DNA of 17,346 bases from a bacterium (GCA_022844575.1 JALHLL010000046.1:1-17346), one strand, 5' to 3'; shown: positions 1-7,256, numbered from the stretch's first letter. Numbers and translations are program-made. Notes: a model not told the origin generated them from the letters alone.

Positions 1-126
1 CGCTTGGTAGAAGAATCAGTAGAGCTATACAATAATCAACGACCACATTGGGCATTGAAATTAAAAACGCCCAATCAGGTTCATTTACAAAAAATCCCGG
101 CTCAAAGGGCAACCGGGAGACTTTAA
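1..126 (+). CDS. IS3-family transposase, C-terminal fragment (cut by window edge)
   Basis: An open frame runs from base 1 to a TAA at 124-126 and encodes 41 residues. It carries YNNQRPHWAL followed by KTPNQVH, the typical end of the rve integrase core in IS3-family (IS150/IS3-type) transposases, where a tyrosine-asparagine-rich stretch and a 'TPxxVH' motif close the catalytic domain. The DDE catalytic residues lie upstream, outside the window, so activity cannot be judged. A terminal-repeat-like sequence follows within 30 bases, as expected when the transposase ends near the right end of the element. The family call is firm; the IS name cannot be given from so short a piece. Confidence 0.85.
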   Translation, partial: RLVEESVELYNNQRPHWALKLKTPNQVHLQKIPAQRATGRL

Positions 127-156
127 TTTTCTGTCAACTTATTACAGGACAATTCA
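1..156 (+). mobile_element. Right end of an IS3-type insertion sequence
   Basis: After the transposase stop, bases 132-156 read TGTCAACTTATTACAGGACA followed by ATTCA. A right terminal repeat beginning TGTCAACT and ending in CA is characteristic of IS3-family elements. The probable outer boundary is therefore near 156, immediately before the duplicated block that starts at about 157-164. The left end and the target duplication are outside the window, so the exact boundary is inferred. Confidence 0.65.
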
Positions 157-163
157 GGGCTGT

Positions 164-693
164 CTTTGTATGGATGTCCTTGTTTTGTTGCAAAAAAGAG
201 TAATATTGCAAAGTATGTTTAACTTTTCAAATGTAATACAATGAAGAATGTATTTGATGAAACGGTAGTAACCGAGTTAATTGACAGAATTAATAACTTG
301 AATCCCGCAAATAAAGCAGTATGGGGCAAAATGAATGTTAGCCAAATGTTGGCGCATTGTAATGTAACATATGAACTTATATATGATAATAAACACCCTA
401 AGCCGAACGCTTTTAAGAAGTTTATACTGAAATTGGTTGTAAAGCCGTATGTAGTGACTGAAAAACCTTATAAAAAGAACAGCCCCACAGGACCTCAATT
501 TATGATTGAAGGCGATAGGGATTTTGAAGCCGAAGGAAAACGTTTGATTGAATATATACGCAAAACGCAACAATTAGGAGCAAAGCACTTTGATGGATTG
601 GAGTCACATTCTTTTGGTGTTTTATCGAAAGACGAATGGAATACTCTGTTCTATAAACATCTTGACCATCATTTATCTCAGTTTGGTGCTTGA
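164..693 (+). repeat. Duplicated block, copy 1 (leader plus DUF1569 gene)
   Basis: This block matches 2511-3039 almost base for base, including about 75 bp before the start codon. Both leaders share GGATGTCCTTGTTTTGTTGC and then AAAAAAGAGTAATATTGCAA before TATGTTTAACTTTTCAA. Similarity fades upstream of 157-164, where the IS end lies, and stops at the gene end. The conserved leader suggests that promoter and translation signals were copied along with the gene. Confidence 0.9.
241..693 (+). CDS. DUF1569 domain protein, DinB-like fold (copy 1)
   Basis: A 150-residue soluble protein with no signal peptide. It shows WGKMNVSQMLAHC near residues 28-40, and near the C-terminus HSFGVLSKDEW and KHLDHHLSQFG, as in DUF1569 proteins of the DinB/YfiT-like four-helix superfamily. 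His39 and the histidines of the KHLDHH segment are in the places where this superfamily binds a divalent metal. The biochemical role of DUF1569 is not established; DinB-like relatives include thiol-dependent transferases. About 86% identical by hand count (21 differences in 150) to the second copy at 2587-3039. It lies 68 bp upstream of the AraC gene on the same strand and may be co-transcribed with it. No clear Shine-Dalgarno is seen; the start is fixed by identity with copy 2. Confidence 0.85.
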   Translation: MKNVFDETVVTELIDRINNLNPANKAVWGKMNVSQMLAHCNVTYELIYDNKHPKPNAFKKFILKLVVKPYVVTEKPYKKNSPTGPQFMIEGDRDFEAEGKRLIEYIRKTQQLGAKHFDGLESHSFGVLSKDEWNTLFYKHLDHHLSQFGA

Positions 694-761
694 TACTTTG
701 TTATCTGTTTGGATAATAAGTGGGGCGAACTAAAAAATAATTCACAACAGGGGTGTATTAC

Positions 762-1580
762 ATGGTGTTTGAACACTTCTCTCCGTTATTTCCTCTCAAT
801 CAATTTATTGAGAGTTTTATTTATTATAAAGATTATAACCCGATACACTCGGTTGATAGATTTTTGCCCGATGCAAATGTTAATATTGTTATTGACCTTA
901 CCGACTCGCCCAAATTTATATATGATAATCATACTCTAAAAGAGATTCAGGCATGTAAACGAGTGTGGTTTTCCGGTATTAGAAATAAATACATTACAAT
1001 TCCTTCCGGCAGGGATAGCGAAATGTTTATCGTGAATTTTAAAAAAGGAAGCTCTTATCCTTTTGTACAAATGCCATTGAATGAATTAACGGATATAGTC
1101 ATTGATGGTGATTCGATTATGACAAAAAAAATTCTTCAATTAAGGGAAATGTTACTTGAATTGAATACCGTTCAACAAAAATTTATATGTGCCGAGCAGT
1201 ATTTTCTTCGTACATATAATAACAAACTTATGGTGAACCCATTTGTTGAATTTTCGGTTTCAACCATTATGCAAAATCCTAATACAACTTCATTGGCAGA
1301 ACTATATAACAAAGTAGGATATTCACAAAAACATTGCATCAAAATATTTAAGGAGCATGTGGGGGTAGCGCCTAAATCATTTTTAAGGATTATTCGTTTT
1401 CAAAAAGCGATTTTGGAAATTGAAAAAGGGGGAGAAATAGATTGGCTGAACATCGCTTATGAAAGCGGCTATTACGATCAATCGCATTTTATAAATGACT
1501 TCAGAGATTTTTCGGGATTTACACCCGAAGTTTATCTTACTATGAAACGAGAGTTTGTTAATTATATTCCGGTCGGGTAA
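762..1580 (+). CDS. AraC-family transcriptional regulator (DUF6597-type N-terminus)
   Basis: A 272-residue regulator. The N-terminal part (about 1-155), with its FSPLFPLNQFIESFIYYKDY opening, resembles the DUF6597 sensor domain common in Bacteroidota AraC proteins. The C-terminal part (about 165-260) is a double helix-turn-helix: SLAELYNKVGYSQKHCIKIF is the first HTH and IAYESGYYDQSHFINDFRDF then SGFTPEVY the second, matching the AraC signature. Start choice: an in-frame GTG lies at 753, but the AGGGG at 749-753 is 8 bases before ATG 762 and would overlap the GTG, so ATG 762 is preferred. Followed by a DUF1761 membrane protein gene on the same strand, a plausible target or partner. The ligand is unknown. 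Confidence 0.88.
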   Translation: MVFEHFSPLFPLNQFIESFIYYKDYNPIHSVDRFLPDANVNIVIDLTDSPKFIYDNHTLKEIQACKRVWFSGIRNKYITIPSGRDSEMFIVNFKKGSSYPFVQMPLNELTDIVIDGDSIMTKKILQLREMLLELNTVQQKFICAEQYFLRTYNNKLMVNPFVEFSVSTIMQNPNTTSLAELYNKVGYSQKHCIKIFKEHVGVAPKSFLRIIRFQKAILEIEKGGEIDWLNIAYESGYYDQSHFINDFRDFSGFTPEVYLTMKREFVNYIPVG

Positions 1581-1640
1581 GGTAATTTTTTTCCAATGGA
1601 ATGAGTACTACCCTTTCGTAAATTGCAAACTAAAAACACT

Positions 1641-2048
1641 ATGGAACAATTCTACATCAATCATTGGGCTGTGCTTGTATGCGCCGCAAGTAACTTGTTA
1701 ATAGGTGCAATATGGTATTCGCCTATGTTGTTTTATAAAGCATGGATGAAGGAAAATAATTTTACGGACGAGGATATGAAAAAAGTAAATCCGGCAAAAA
1801 CATATTCTCTTACTCTTATTATTTCCGTTATTATCAGTTATAACCTTGCTTTTTTTCTTGGCGATGCAAAAACGGATATGAGTTGGGGAACAATGGCGGG
1901 TTTTCTTGCCGGCTTCGGATTTTCCGCTTTAATATTTATGATTGTCGCTTTGTTTGAACAGCGTTCGTGGAAATATATTGCGATAAACGGCGGATATATA
2001 ACGCTCTATTTTACATTTATTGGTTTCGTACTCGGCGCATGGCGTTAA
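1641..2048 (+). CDS. DUF1761 family membrane protein
   Basis: A 135-residue integral membrane protein with four predicted helices, at about residues 8-30, 53-75, 82-105 and 112-133. The opening helix ends in IGAIWYSPMLFYKAWMKE, the hallmark of DUF1761, in which a W-Y-S-P-x-L-F motif precedes a short soluble loop. The function of the family is unknown. An in-frame TTG at 1623 would add six residues, but ATG 1641 starts the family's usual N-terminus. It follows the AraC gene by 60 bp, and decayed sequence begins directly after its stop. Gene-family call is firm; role unknown. Confidence 0.8.
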   Translation: MEQFYINHWAVLVCAASNLLIGAIWYSPMLFYKAWMKENNFTDEDMKKVNPAKTYSLTLIISVIISYNLAFFLGDAKTDMSWGTMAGFLAGFGFSALIFMIVALFEQRSWKYIAINGGYITLYFTFIGFVLGAWR

Positions 2049-2049
2049 A

Positions 2050-2406
2050 TCATGGGTAACAATTCAACAGAATGTAAGTGCTAAACAACAATCATTAAGC
2101 CGGAAAGTTCCGAGCATCACATCCGATAATGTTATTATCAGAGCATCGGCTGCGGGATTGGTTTGTGCTGAGTTGGGTAGTACTTCCATCAGAATAGATA
2201 CTCCGACAGGTCTTGACGATCAGCCATTGTTTACGGGCGAAGCAATTGTAGGTTTACCTGCACCGAATCCGTTTACCAATGAAACAATGCTTGATTTCGC
2301 ATTACCGACCGGTAATATGGTAAGTATAGAAGTATATGATGCAGTAGGCAAATGTATTGTAGGATTGACTGAAAACGAAATGTTTGTTTTCTGTTCGCGA
2401 TGGTAG
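2050..2406 (+). pseudogene. Remnant of a T9SS-secreted protein, sorting domain truncated
   Basis: An open stretch in a different frame from the preceding gene encodes a piece of an extracellular protein. Its end reads GLPAPNPFTNETMLDFALP then SIEVYDAVGKCIVGL, the first half of a type A type IX secretion sorting domain (PNPF...YDxxG). An intact domain would continue for about 30 more residues to a basic C-terminus; here the frame runs into unrelated residues and a TAG. No start codon or signal peptide precedes it. It is best read as a fragment left by deletion or recombination just after the DUF1761 stop. It also shows that the genome, or a donor, uses type IX secretion. Confidence 0.65.
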
Positions 2407-2463
2407 CACACCGTAGAGTTGTGCTTATGAGATAATAGATTGTGATTATTCGCAATAAAGCTA

Positions 2464-2493
2464 AAAAGGGTTGCCCGTTCGGGCGACCCTTTT
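2464..2493 (+). terminator. Rho-independent terminator after the AraC/DUF1761 region
   Basis: A near-perfect inverted repeat with arms AAAAGGGTTGCCCG (2464-2477) and CGGGCGACCCTTTT (2480-2493) forms a GC-rich stem, with one G-U pair and a loop of a few bases, followed by TTTTGTTATTT. It would end transcripts from the AraC/DUF1761 unit and insulate the second DUF1569 copy, which begins about 90 bp later. Confidence 0.85.
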
Positions 2494-2510
2494 GTTATTT
2501 ACTGGGTTGA

Positions 2511-3039
2511 CTTTGCATGGATGTCCTTGTTTTGTTGCAAAAAAGAGTAATATTGCAAGTATGTTTAACTTTTCAAGTGTACTACAATGAAGAATGTATT
2601 TGATGAAGCGGTAGTAACCGAGTTAATTGGCAGAGTGAATAACTTGAATCCCGCAAGTAAGGCGTTGTGGGGTAAAATGAATGTTTGTCAAATGTTGGCG
2701 CATTGTAATGTAACATATGAACTTGTATATGATAATAAACATCCCAGACCGAACGCATTTAAGAAGTTTATACTGAAATTGGTTGCCAAGCCATATGTAG
2801 TGACTGAAAGACCCTATAAAAAGAACAGTTTCACAGGACCTCAATTTATAATTAATGGCGATAGGGATTTTGAAACCGAAAAAAAACGTTTGTTTGAGTA
2901 TCTACACAAAACGCAGCAATTAGGCGTGAAACACTTTGATGGATTGGAGTCGCATGGTTTTGGTGTCCTATCGAAAGATGAATGGAATATTCTGTTCTAC
3001 AAACATCTCGATCATCATTTATCGCAATTTGGTGCATAA
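2511..3039 (+). repeat. Duplicated block, copy 2 (leader plus DUF1569 gene)
   Basis: This is the second copy of the block at 164-693 in direct orientation, with about 2.3 kb between copy starts. The leader has only a few substitutions and one indel (one A fewer after ATATTGCAA). Recombination between the copies would delete the AraC, DUF1761 and remnant genes. Confidence 0.9.
2587..3039 (+). CDS. DUF1569 domain protein, DinB-like fold (copy 2)
   Basis: A 150-residue paralogue of the protein at 241-693. The MLAHC motif near residue 37 and the C-terminal EWNILFYKHLDHHLSQFG segment are retained, so the presumed metal site is intact in both copies. Differences are scattered and mostly conservative (for example S34C, I47V, K54R, P82F, G99K), which suggests both genes are under constraint rather than one being a decaying copy. 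It sits between a strong terminator and a 204-bp spacer before the ion-channel operon, so it is probably monocistronic. Function unknown. Confidence 0.85.
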   Translation: MKNVFDEAVVTELIGRVNNLNPASKALWGKMNVCQMLAHCNVTYELVYDNKHPRPNAFKKFILKLVAKPYVVTERPYKKNSFTGPQFIINGDRDFETEKKRLFEYLHKTQQLGVKHFDGLESHGFGVLSKDEWNILFYKHLDHHLSQFGA

Positions 3040-3243
3040 CGATCTATTCCGAATACGCAAAATGTATTGTGATTGCAGTGGGTATTAACCGGATATACAC
3101 CTAAATTTTGATACGGAATGAAAGAATCTCAAGAAGGATAAGCAATAAAATATTAATGCTATGTCCACTAATCTTAGTACAAATAAATGTGTCTATACTT
3201 TAAGAAGTAATAGAGCGTAAACTATCATATTAATATTAATAGA

Positions 3244-3912
3244 ATGAGAATAAGGAAGTTCCTTCACAAAAGAAAATATGAGTTACTTCTTTTTGCTTTA
3301 ATTCAGCATTTATTTATCGGGATTTTTTTAAGCGATATGCTGTTTTATGAACAGGTTATTTGGCCCGTAAATATGTTAGTATTGGGCGTGGCCAGTATAG
3401 GTTTGTTTGTTGAAAAAGGAATGTGGAAGAACATCATCAGGAATGTGCTCTTTTTTATAGTTTTAGCTTTGCCGATAGGGTTACCATTTTTCGGAAACTC
3501 TTTGAACTATTTTTTAGCTCTTAATGCAATATATGTTTTGTTTTTCCTTTTTATATTTTGGGAGGTAATAAAGTACCTCGTTAAACCAAGTTATATAAAT
3601 GTAGATATTATATCGGCTTCGGCATGTGGTTACTTCCTACTGATTGAAATTTGCACCTTCCTATTACAGTACTTCTATTATCAGAACCACGATTCTTTTA
3701 AGGGAATCAGCATGAACGGTACACCCTTTGCATATATGGATTTGGTGTACTTTAGCAGTATAACTCTAACAAGTATTGGGTTTGGCGATATTACACCAAA
3801 CCACTATCAGACAAAACTCATTACCTCACTTTTTGGTATAATTGGGCAATTTTATTCCGTCGTTTTAGTGGGTATTCTTATTAGTAAATTCGTTTCGCAA
3901 TCGGAAGATTAG
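3244..3912 (+). CDS. Potassium channel subunit (Ion_trans_2 pore)
   Basis: A 222-residue membrane protein. Hydrophobic segments lie at about residues 13-31, 39-55, 63-81, 88-112 and 121-143, then a pore helix and filter at 165-185 and a last helix at 190-215. The filter TLTSIGFGDITP (about 174-185) is the K+ channel signature with GFG in place of the commoner GYG, a variant seen in functional K+ channels. No cytoplasmic RCK/TrkA-N or cyclic-nucleotide domain follows; the chain stops ten or so residues after the last helix, so gating is not evident. First gene of a tight operon: its stop is 2 bp before the bestrophin start. It may supply counter-ion flow for the anion channel next to it, which is inference. 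Confidence 0.85.
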   Translation: MRIRKFLHKRKYELLLFALIQHLFIGIFLSDMLFYEQVIWPVNMLVLGVASIGLFVEKGMWKNIIRNVLFFIVLALPIGLPFFGNSLNYFLALNAIYVLFFLFIFWEVIKYLVKPSYINVDIISASACGYFLLIEICTFLLQYFYYQNHDSFKGISMNGTPFAYMDLVYFSSITLTSIGFGDITPNHYQTKLITSLFGIIGQFYSVVLVGILISKFVSQSED

Positions 3913-3914
3913 AT

Positions 3915-4922
3915 ATGCATATTGGAAAATCGTATAAACTCGTTGAATTTATTCTTTGGACAAGAAGAAATATTTATGTTCTTTTAATCATAGGAATTAT
4001 TCCGACAGTATTGTATCAAGTCTTCGCAGTCAAATGGTTGGCTTTGCCATGGAGTGTTGTTGCTTTGTTAGGTACAGCCACTGCTTTCTTAGTAGGTTTT
4101 AAGAATACTCAGACATATAATAGAACATGGGAAGCGCGACAGATTTGGGGAGCAATACTAAATAGTAGCAGAGCATGGGGGACTATGTGCCGCGACTTTT
4201 TGAATAATAGTGACAAATCAAGCGAACTCGTTTATCGTCATTTTGCTTGGCTTACAGCTTTACGCCATCAGATGAGAGAAAGCAGAACATGGGAAACATC
4301 CAATCATTCTTATAATAAAGAATACAGAGAATTCTATATAATTCCTGAAAAAGAAATATCGTTGGATGAAGAGCTTGAAAAATATATTACACCTGAAGAG
4401 TTAAGGTATATTCTGACTACCAAAAACAGAGCTACACAGTTAATGAGCTCACAAAGCAAGGCGATTAGAGAATCTTTTGACAAGGGAGAAATTGATAGTT
4501 ATCAATTTGTTGAAATGCAAAAAGCCGTTAGAGATTTTTTTGACCAGCAGGGTAAAAGCGAGAGGATAAAGAATTTTCCTTATCCGCGACAGTTTGCTAC
4601 AATTAACAAATTTTTCATCAGACTTTTTTGCATACTGCTTCCGTTCGGACTTCTTAAAGAATTTGATAAATTGAATGAAGGTATTACAGGAATATTTCAG
4701 GGTAATATGATATGGTTTGTTATACCGTTTAGTGTACTTATTTCTTGGGTTTATACATCATTGGAGCAAGTAGGCGAAAGTACGGAAAACCCTTTTGAAG
4801 GAAGTGCCAATGATGTACCTATTTCACAATTAAGTAGAACTATTGAAATTGATTTGCGTGAAATGTTAGGTGAAACGGAATTACCTTTACCTTTGCAGTC
4901 TAAAAATAATATTATTCTATAA
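3915..4922 (+). CDS. Bestrophin-family anion channel
   Basis: A 335-residue protein of the bestrophin family (formerly UPF0187). Hydrophobic helices lie at about 20-36, 42-60, 226-247 and 262-282. The signature VGFKNTQTYNRTWEARQIWG at 60-79 and the C-terminal GESTENPFEG then NDVPISQLSRTIEIDLRE at 287-316 are the family's two best conserved blocks, the latter the cytosolic belt region. Bestrophins form pentamers that conduct anions; several conduct bicarbonate, and some bacterial members prefer cations. It is placed 2 bp after the K+ channel and 15 bp before a carbonic anhydrase-like gene, which makes bicarbonate the most attractive substrate here. Substrate selectivity is inferred from context, not from residues. 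Confidence 0.9.
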   Translation: MHIGKSYKLVEFILWTRRNIYVLLIIGIIPTVLYQVFAVKWLALPWSVVALLGTATAFLVGFKNTQTYNRTWEARQIWGAILNSSRAWGTMCRDFLNNSDKSSELVYRHFAWLTALRHQMRESRTWETSNHSYNKEYREFYIIPEKEISLDEELEKYITPEELRYILTTKNRATQLMSSQSKAIRESFDKGEIDSYQFVEMQKAVRDFFDQQGKSERIKNFPYPRQFATINKFFIRLFCILLPFGLLKEFDKLNEGITGIFQGNMIWFVIPFSVLISWVYTSLEQVGESTENPFEGSANDVPISQLSRTIEIDLREMLGETELPLPLQSKNNIIL

Positions 4923-4937
4923 CTTTTTAATATATAT

Positions 4938-5669
4938 ATGCTTAAGAAAGAAAAATTAGCCATTATAAGAAAATGGTATCCAAATGCTACATCAACTATT
5001 GATAGTGTAAATCGGTTAATTGATTTTGTCGAGGATACATTAGAGTTAGAACCCAGACAAGTAATGCTTGCCGATAGTATTTGCAGCGATGATGTTAACA
5101 GTATTCAATATCCTGCAAGAGCAATGGAGTTTCTCGGTCCTTTTAAGATGGGCGGATTGGATGGTTTCCCTTTTACAGGACTAACGGGGATGGGAGCATT
5201 TGCAAGCCATGTTCCCGATAATGGAGCCGTTTTTATCTATTATGGGCCACATATAGGTATTACTAAAAATGGAGTAATCGGTGAAATTAGTCGTTATGGG
5301 CAAAGCAAAAATAGTGGTTGTTGCGGTGCTGCCAAGGGTGCTTTATCGAAACTATTAAACAATCATATAACTGAAGGTAATGTAACGGATTTAGATTATC
5401 AAATGAATACGATTGAGCAAATATTATTGAGCGGGAAGCAGAGAATAATAAATGCCGAAACACCTCTGTATGAGGCGACGCAAGTTATTTATGAGGCAAT
5501 TGATAAGCGAATTAATGAGCTTGTTGAAAAGACAACATATAATTGCCGTTATGTTATACTTATGGGCGCAATCCTTATTAACAGTGACTTTGATATGGGT
5601 TCATATACATCTACCCAACGTTTTGACATTATTGATTTGCAAACGCAAGAACGTAAGCACATGATGTAA
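4938..5669 (+). CDS. LCIB-type (theta-class) carbonic anhydrase-like protein
   Basis: A 243-residue soluble protein without a signal peptide. Its core matches the LCIB/C carbonic anhydrase domain known from the Chlamydomonas CO2-concentrating mechanism: DSICSDDVN (46-54), FLGPFKMGGLDGFPFTGLTG (65-84), SHVPDNGAVFIYYGPHIGI (90-108), ISRYGQSKNSGCCGAAKGAL (117-136). In this family zinc is held by two cysteines and one histidine; Cys49, His91 (or His105) and Cys128/129 are the candidates, with Asp51/52 and Arg119 as likely catalytic residues. The key residues are present, so hydration of CO2 to bicarbonate is a fair prediction, though some LCIB homologues are inactive in vitro. Located 15 bp after the bestrophin gene and 18 bp before a cupin gene. 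Confidence 0.8.
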   Translation: MLKKEKLAIIRKWYPNATSTIDSVNRLIDFVEDTLELEPRQVMLADSICSDDVNSIQYPARAMEFLGPFKMGGLDGFPFTGLTGMGAFASHVPDNGAVFIYYGPHIGITKNGVIGEISRYGQSKNSGCCGAAKGALSKLLNNHITEGNVTDLDYQMNTIEQILLSGKQRIINAETPLYEATQVIYEAIDKRINELVEKTTYNCRYVILMGAILINSDFDMGSYTSTQRFDIIDLQTQERKHMM

Positions 5670-5687
5670 TTCTCTACCTGGAATAGT

Positions 5688-6056
5688 ATGAATATTATGG
5701 AAAAAATAAATATAGCCGAAAAATTATCATCGTTTGCAGATTATTGGAATCCGAGAATTATCGGCGAACTGAATGGTCAGCATGTGAAACTTGCTAAATT
5801 CAAGGGCGAATTTGTGTGGCATAAACATGATAATGAAGATGAGATGTTTTATGTATTGAAGGGGTATTTTGATATGCACTTTCGGGATAGAATTGAACGA
5901 ATTCATGAACATGAATGTATTATTGTTCCGAAAGGCGTGGAGCATAAACCCGTAGCGGAAGAAGAAGTTGCCGTTATGTTATTTGAACCCTCTACAACAC
6001 TCAACACAGGTGATACAGTAAATGAATTTACAAAGAGTGAATTGATGAGAGTTTGA
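5688..6056 (+). CDS. Small single-domain cupin protein
   Basis: A 122-residue cupin_2 protein. Cupin motif 1 is visible as GEFVWHKHDNEDEMFYVLKG (40-59), with His45, His47 and Glu52, and motif 2 as VPKGVEHKP (80-88), with His86; together these form a complete metal-binding set in a beta-barrel. Small cupins of this type serve as metal-dependent enzymes or sensors, so the reaction cannot be assigned. It is the last gene of the channel/carbonic-anhydrase operon, 18 bp after the previous stop. GGAA at 5680-5683 lies close to ATG 5688; an in-frame ATG at 5697 is an alternative start that loses three residues. The convergent toxin gene ends 27 bp downstream. Confidence 0.82.
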   Translation: MNIMEKINIAEKLSSFADYWNPRIIGELNGQHVKLAKFKGEFVWHKHDNEDEMFYVLKGYFDMHFRDRIERIHEHECIIVPKGVEHKPVAEEEVAVMLFEPSTTLNTGDTVNEFTKSELMRV

Positions 6057-6083
6057 GGAATGTATCAAGGAACATATCCCGTA

Positions 6084-6356
6084 TCAGGCATCGTAGTGCC
6101 CGTAACATGAAATCAAATATAGAATATCATTTTCTACTTGGTAGATAAGCCGATGTTTGTCAGTTATTCTTCTCGACATGTACCCACTCATATTTCCTTT
6201 TAAGTATTCGGGTTTACCAATGCCATCAAGTGTGTTCATGAAATGTCTGCTATCAATATCGAAAATTAAATCCAAAACTTTGTTCGGGAAATTGGAATTC
6301 TCTCTTTTAAGTTTACCGATATCCTCTTTGAATTGTTCGGAGAATACATAAAACAT
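6084..6356 (-). CDS. YoeB/Txe-family toxin (ribosome-dependent mRNA endonuclease)
   Basis: A 90-residue protein of the Txe/YoeB branch of the RelE fold. The segments GIGKPEYLKGNMSGYMSRRI (46-65) and DKHRLIYQ (66-73), and the terminal CYGHYDA, match YoeB closely. YoeB catalytic residues Glu46, Arg59, Arg65, His83 and Tyr84 correspond to Glu50, Arg62 or Arg63, Arg69, His87 and Tyr88, all present, so the nuclease should be active: it would cut mRNA in the ribosomal A site. The gene starts 15 bp after the 252-residue gene upstream on the minus strand, in the toxin-second order usual for yefM-yoeB, but that partner does not look like YefM. Only a weak ribosome-binding site is visible. Confidence 0.85.
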   Translation of the reverse strand: MFYVFSEQFKEDIGKLKRENSNFPNKVLDLIFDIDSRHFMNTLDGIGKPEYLKGNMSGYMSRRITDKHRLIYQVENDILYLISCYGHYDA

Positions 6357-6371
6357 AAGCAGTATTTCTAA

Positions 6372-7130
6372 TTAATTGGTAGAAATAAAGTCTTTCAATT
6401 CATTCTGAGAAACTCTTATTCCCTTACCTTGCTCTAATTCCATTTTTGCTATTTCAATTTTGATATTGCGTATTAATTGTTCTTCGTCTTCAGAATTAGG
6501 TACCCAAAACTTGAAATAACTTGCCATAATTGCTCCATACTCCGTGATGGAGTTTTTCATGAGTTTTTTCAAATCTTCAATTTCGGATTCCGTTCTCCGG
6601 ATCTTCCCGTTAATAATCAGATCGGCTACAATTAAAGAATAGTCAAAATTGATTGATGCCTCTAAAAACTTTGAAATAAAAGAAAGCTCAGGGATATTGT
6701 AAAAAAAACTTTTTAAAGCTCTGAAAGTCAGTTCGGGAGTATCTGTGAAAGTTGCTTCTTTTATGCCTTTTTCCATAACATGGGAAACTTCCGCAAAGAT
6801 TTTATAATACACATCTAAACATTCAGCAACGGTTCCCGACAAACTCATAATATTTGAAGAAGTGTATCTTTTTATCAAAATTTCTTCGGCAATAGCTTTT
6901 TCTATCATTAATGGAGCTTCCGGTGTCTTCGAGAGGAATCTTAATACTTCCATACGCAATACAAAAAGGTCATCTTGTACCTTTTCGTTCGGATTTCCCG
7001 AACTTGAGTTATTATTCTTAATACTATTGATAATGCCATTAAGTAATTCTTCAATGTGAAAATTCTTAAGAGAGTCGTTTTCCTTAATCATCCACAAGTA
7101 ATCACTTATACTCGGAGTTGCTGTTAACAT
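6372..7130 (-). CDS. Unrecognised 252-residue protein in the antitoxin position
   Basis: I do not recognise this family. The chain is predicted to be mostly alpha-helical, soluble and acidic, with an asparagine/serine-rich break near residues 38-46 and no signal peptide or membrane segment. Only the last 30 residues look familiar: KIEIAKMELEQGKGIRVSQN followed by ELKDFI resembles the C-terminal toxin-binding tail of antitoxins that read 'E...G.G.S.EEL...I'. The gene precedes the YoeB toxin by 15 bp, so it may be an enlarged antitoxin or a separate gene with a read-through partner. Start: AAGGA lies 5-6 bases before ATG 7130; a TTG at 7148 would extend it by six residues but has no ribosome-binding site. 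A short palindrome lies at 7145-7160. Confidence 0.7.
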   Translation of the reverse strand: MLTATPSISDYLWMIKENDSLKNFHIEELLNGIINSIKNNNSSSGNPNEKVQDDLFVLRMEVLRFLSKTPEAPLMIEKAIAEEILIKRYTSSNIMSLSGTVAECLDVYYKIFAEVSHVMEKGIKEATFTDTPELTFRALKSFFYNIPELSFISKFLEASINFDYSLIVADLIINGKIRRTESEIEDLKKLMKNSITEYGAIMASYFKFWVPNSEDEEQLIRNIKIEIAKMELEQGKGIRVSQNELKDFISTN

Positions 7131-7144
7131 TGTATTCCTTAAAA

Positions 7145-7160
7145 ACAATTTTCTAATTGT
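7145..7160. promoter_or_regulatory. Palindrome upstream of the toxin-antitoxin-like pair (possible operator)
   Basis: ACAATT (7145-7150) and AATTGT (7155-7160) form a perfect 6-bp inverted repeat around TTCT. It lies directly upstream of the ribosome-binding site of the minus-strand 252-residue gene. Toxin-antitoxin operons are usually autorepressed through palindromes here. The arms are short and AT-rich, so chance is possible. Confidence 0.35.
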
Positions 7161-7256
7161 GAATTTATATATGTGCTATACGCAAATCTTGGGTTTTTAG
7201 TTTGTTGATGAGGTAAAACATCAAACTAACTCTAAAGCAATCACATAAAGTCACTT

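Noticed and set aside
753..761. GTG start for the AraC gene
   Set aside because: The AGGGG ribosome-binding site overlaps this GTG and is correctly spaced for ATG 762.
3040..3243. Possible small gene or RNA in the 204-bp gap before the K+ channel gene
   Set aside because: Read on both strands: only short AT-rich palindromes such as ATTAATATTAAT, no start with a ribosome-binding site and no stable hairpin with a T-run.
7161..7256. Hairpin GTTTG(TT)GATG/CATCAAAC near 7200-7230 as terminator of the aminotransferase gene
   Set aside because: The stem needs a three-base bulge and has no T-run on either strand, so it is too weak to annotate.
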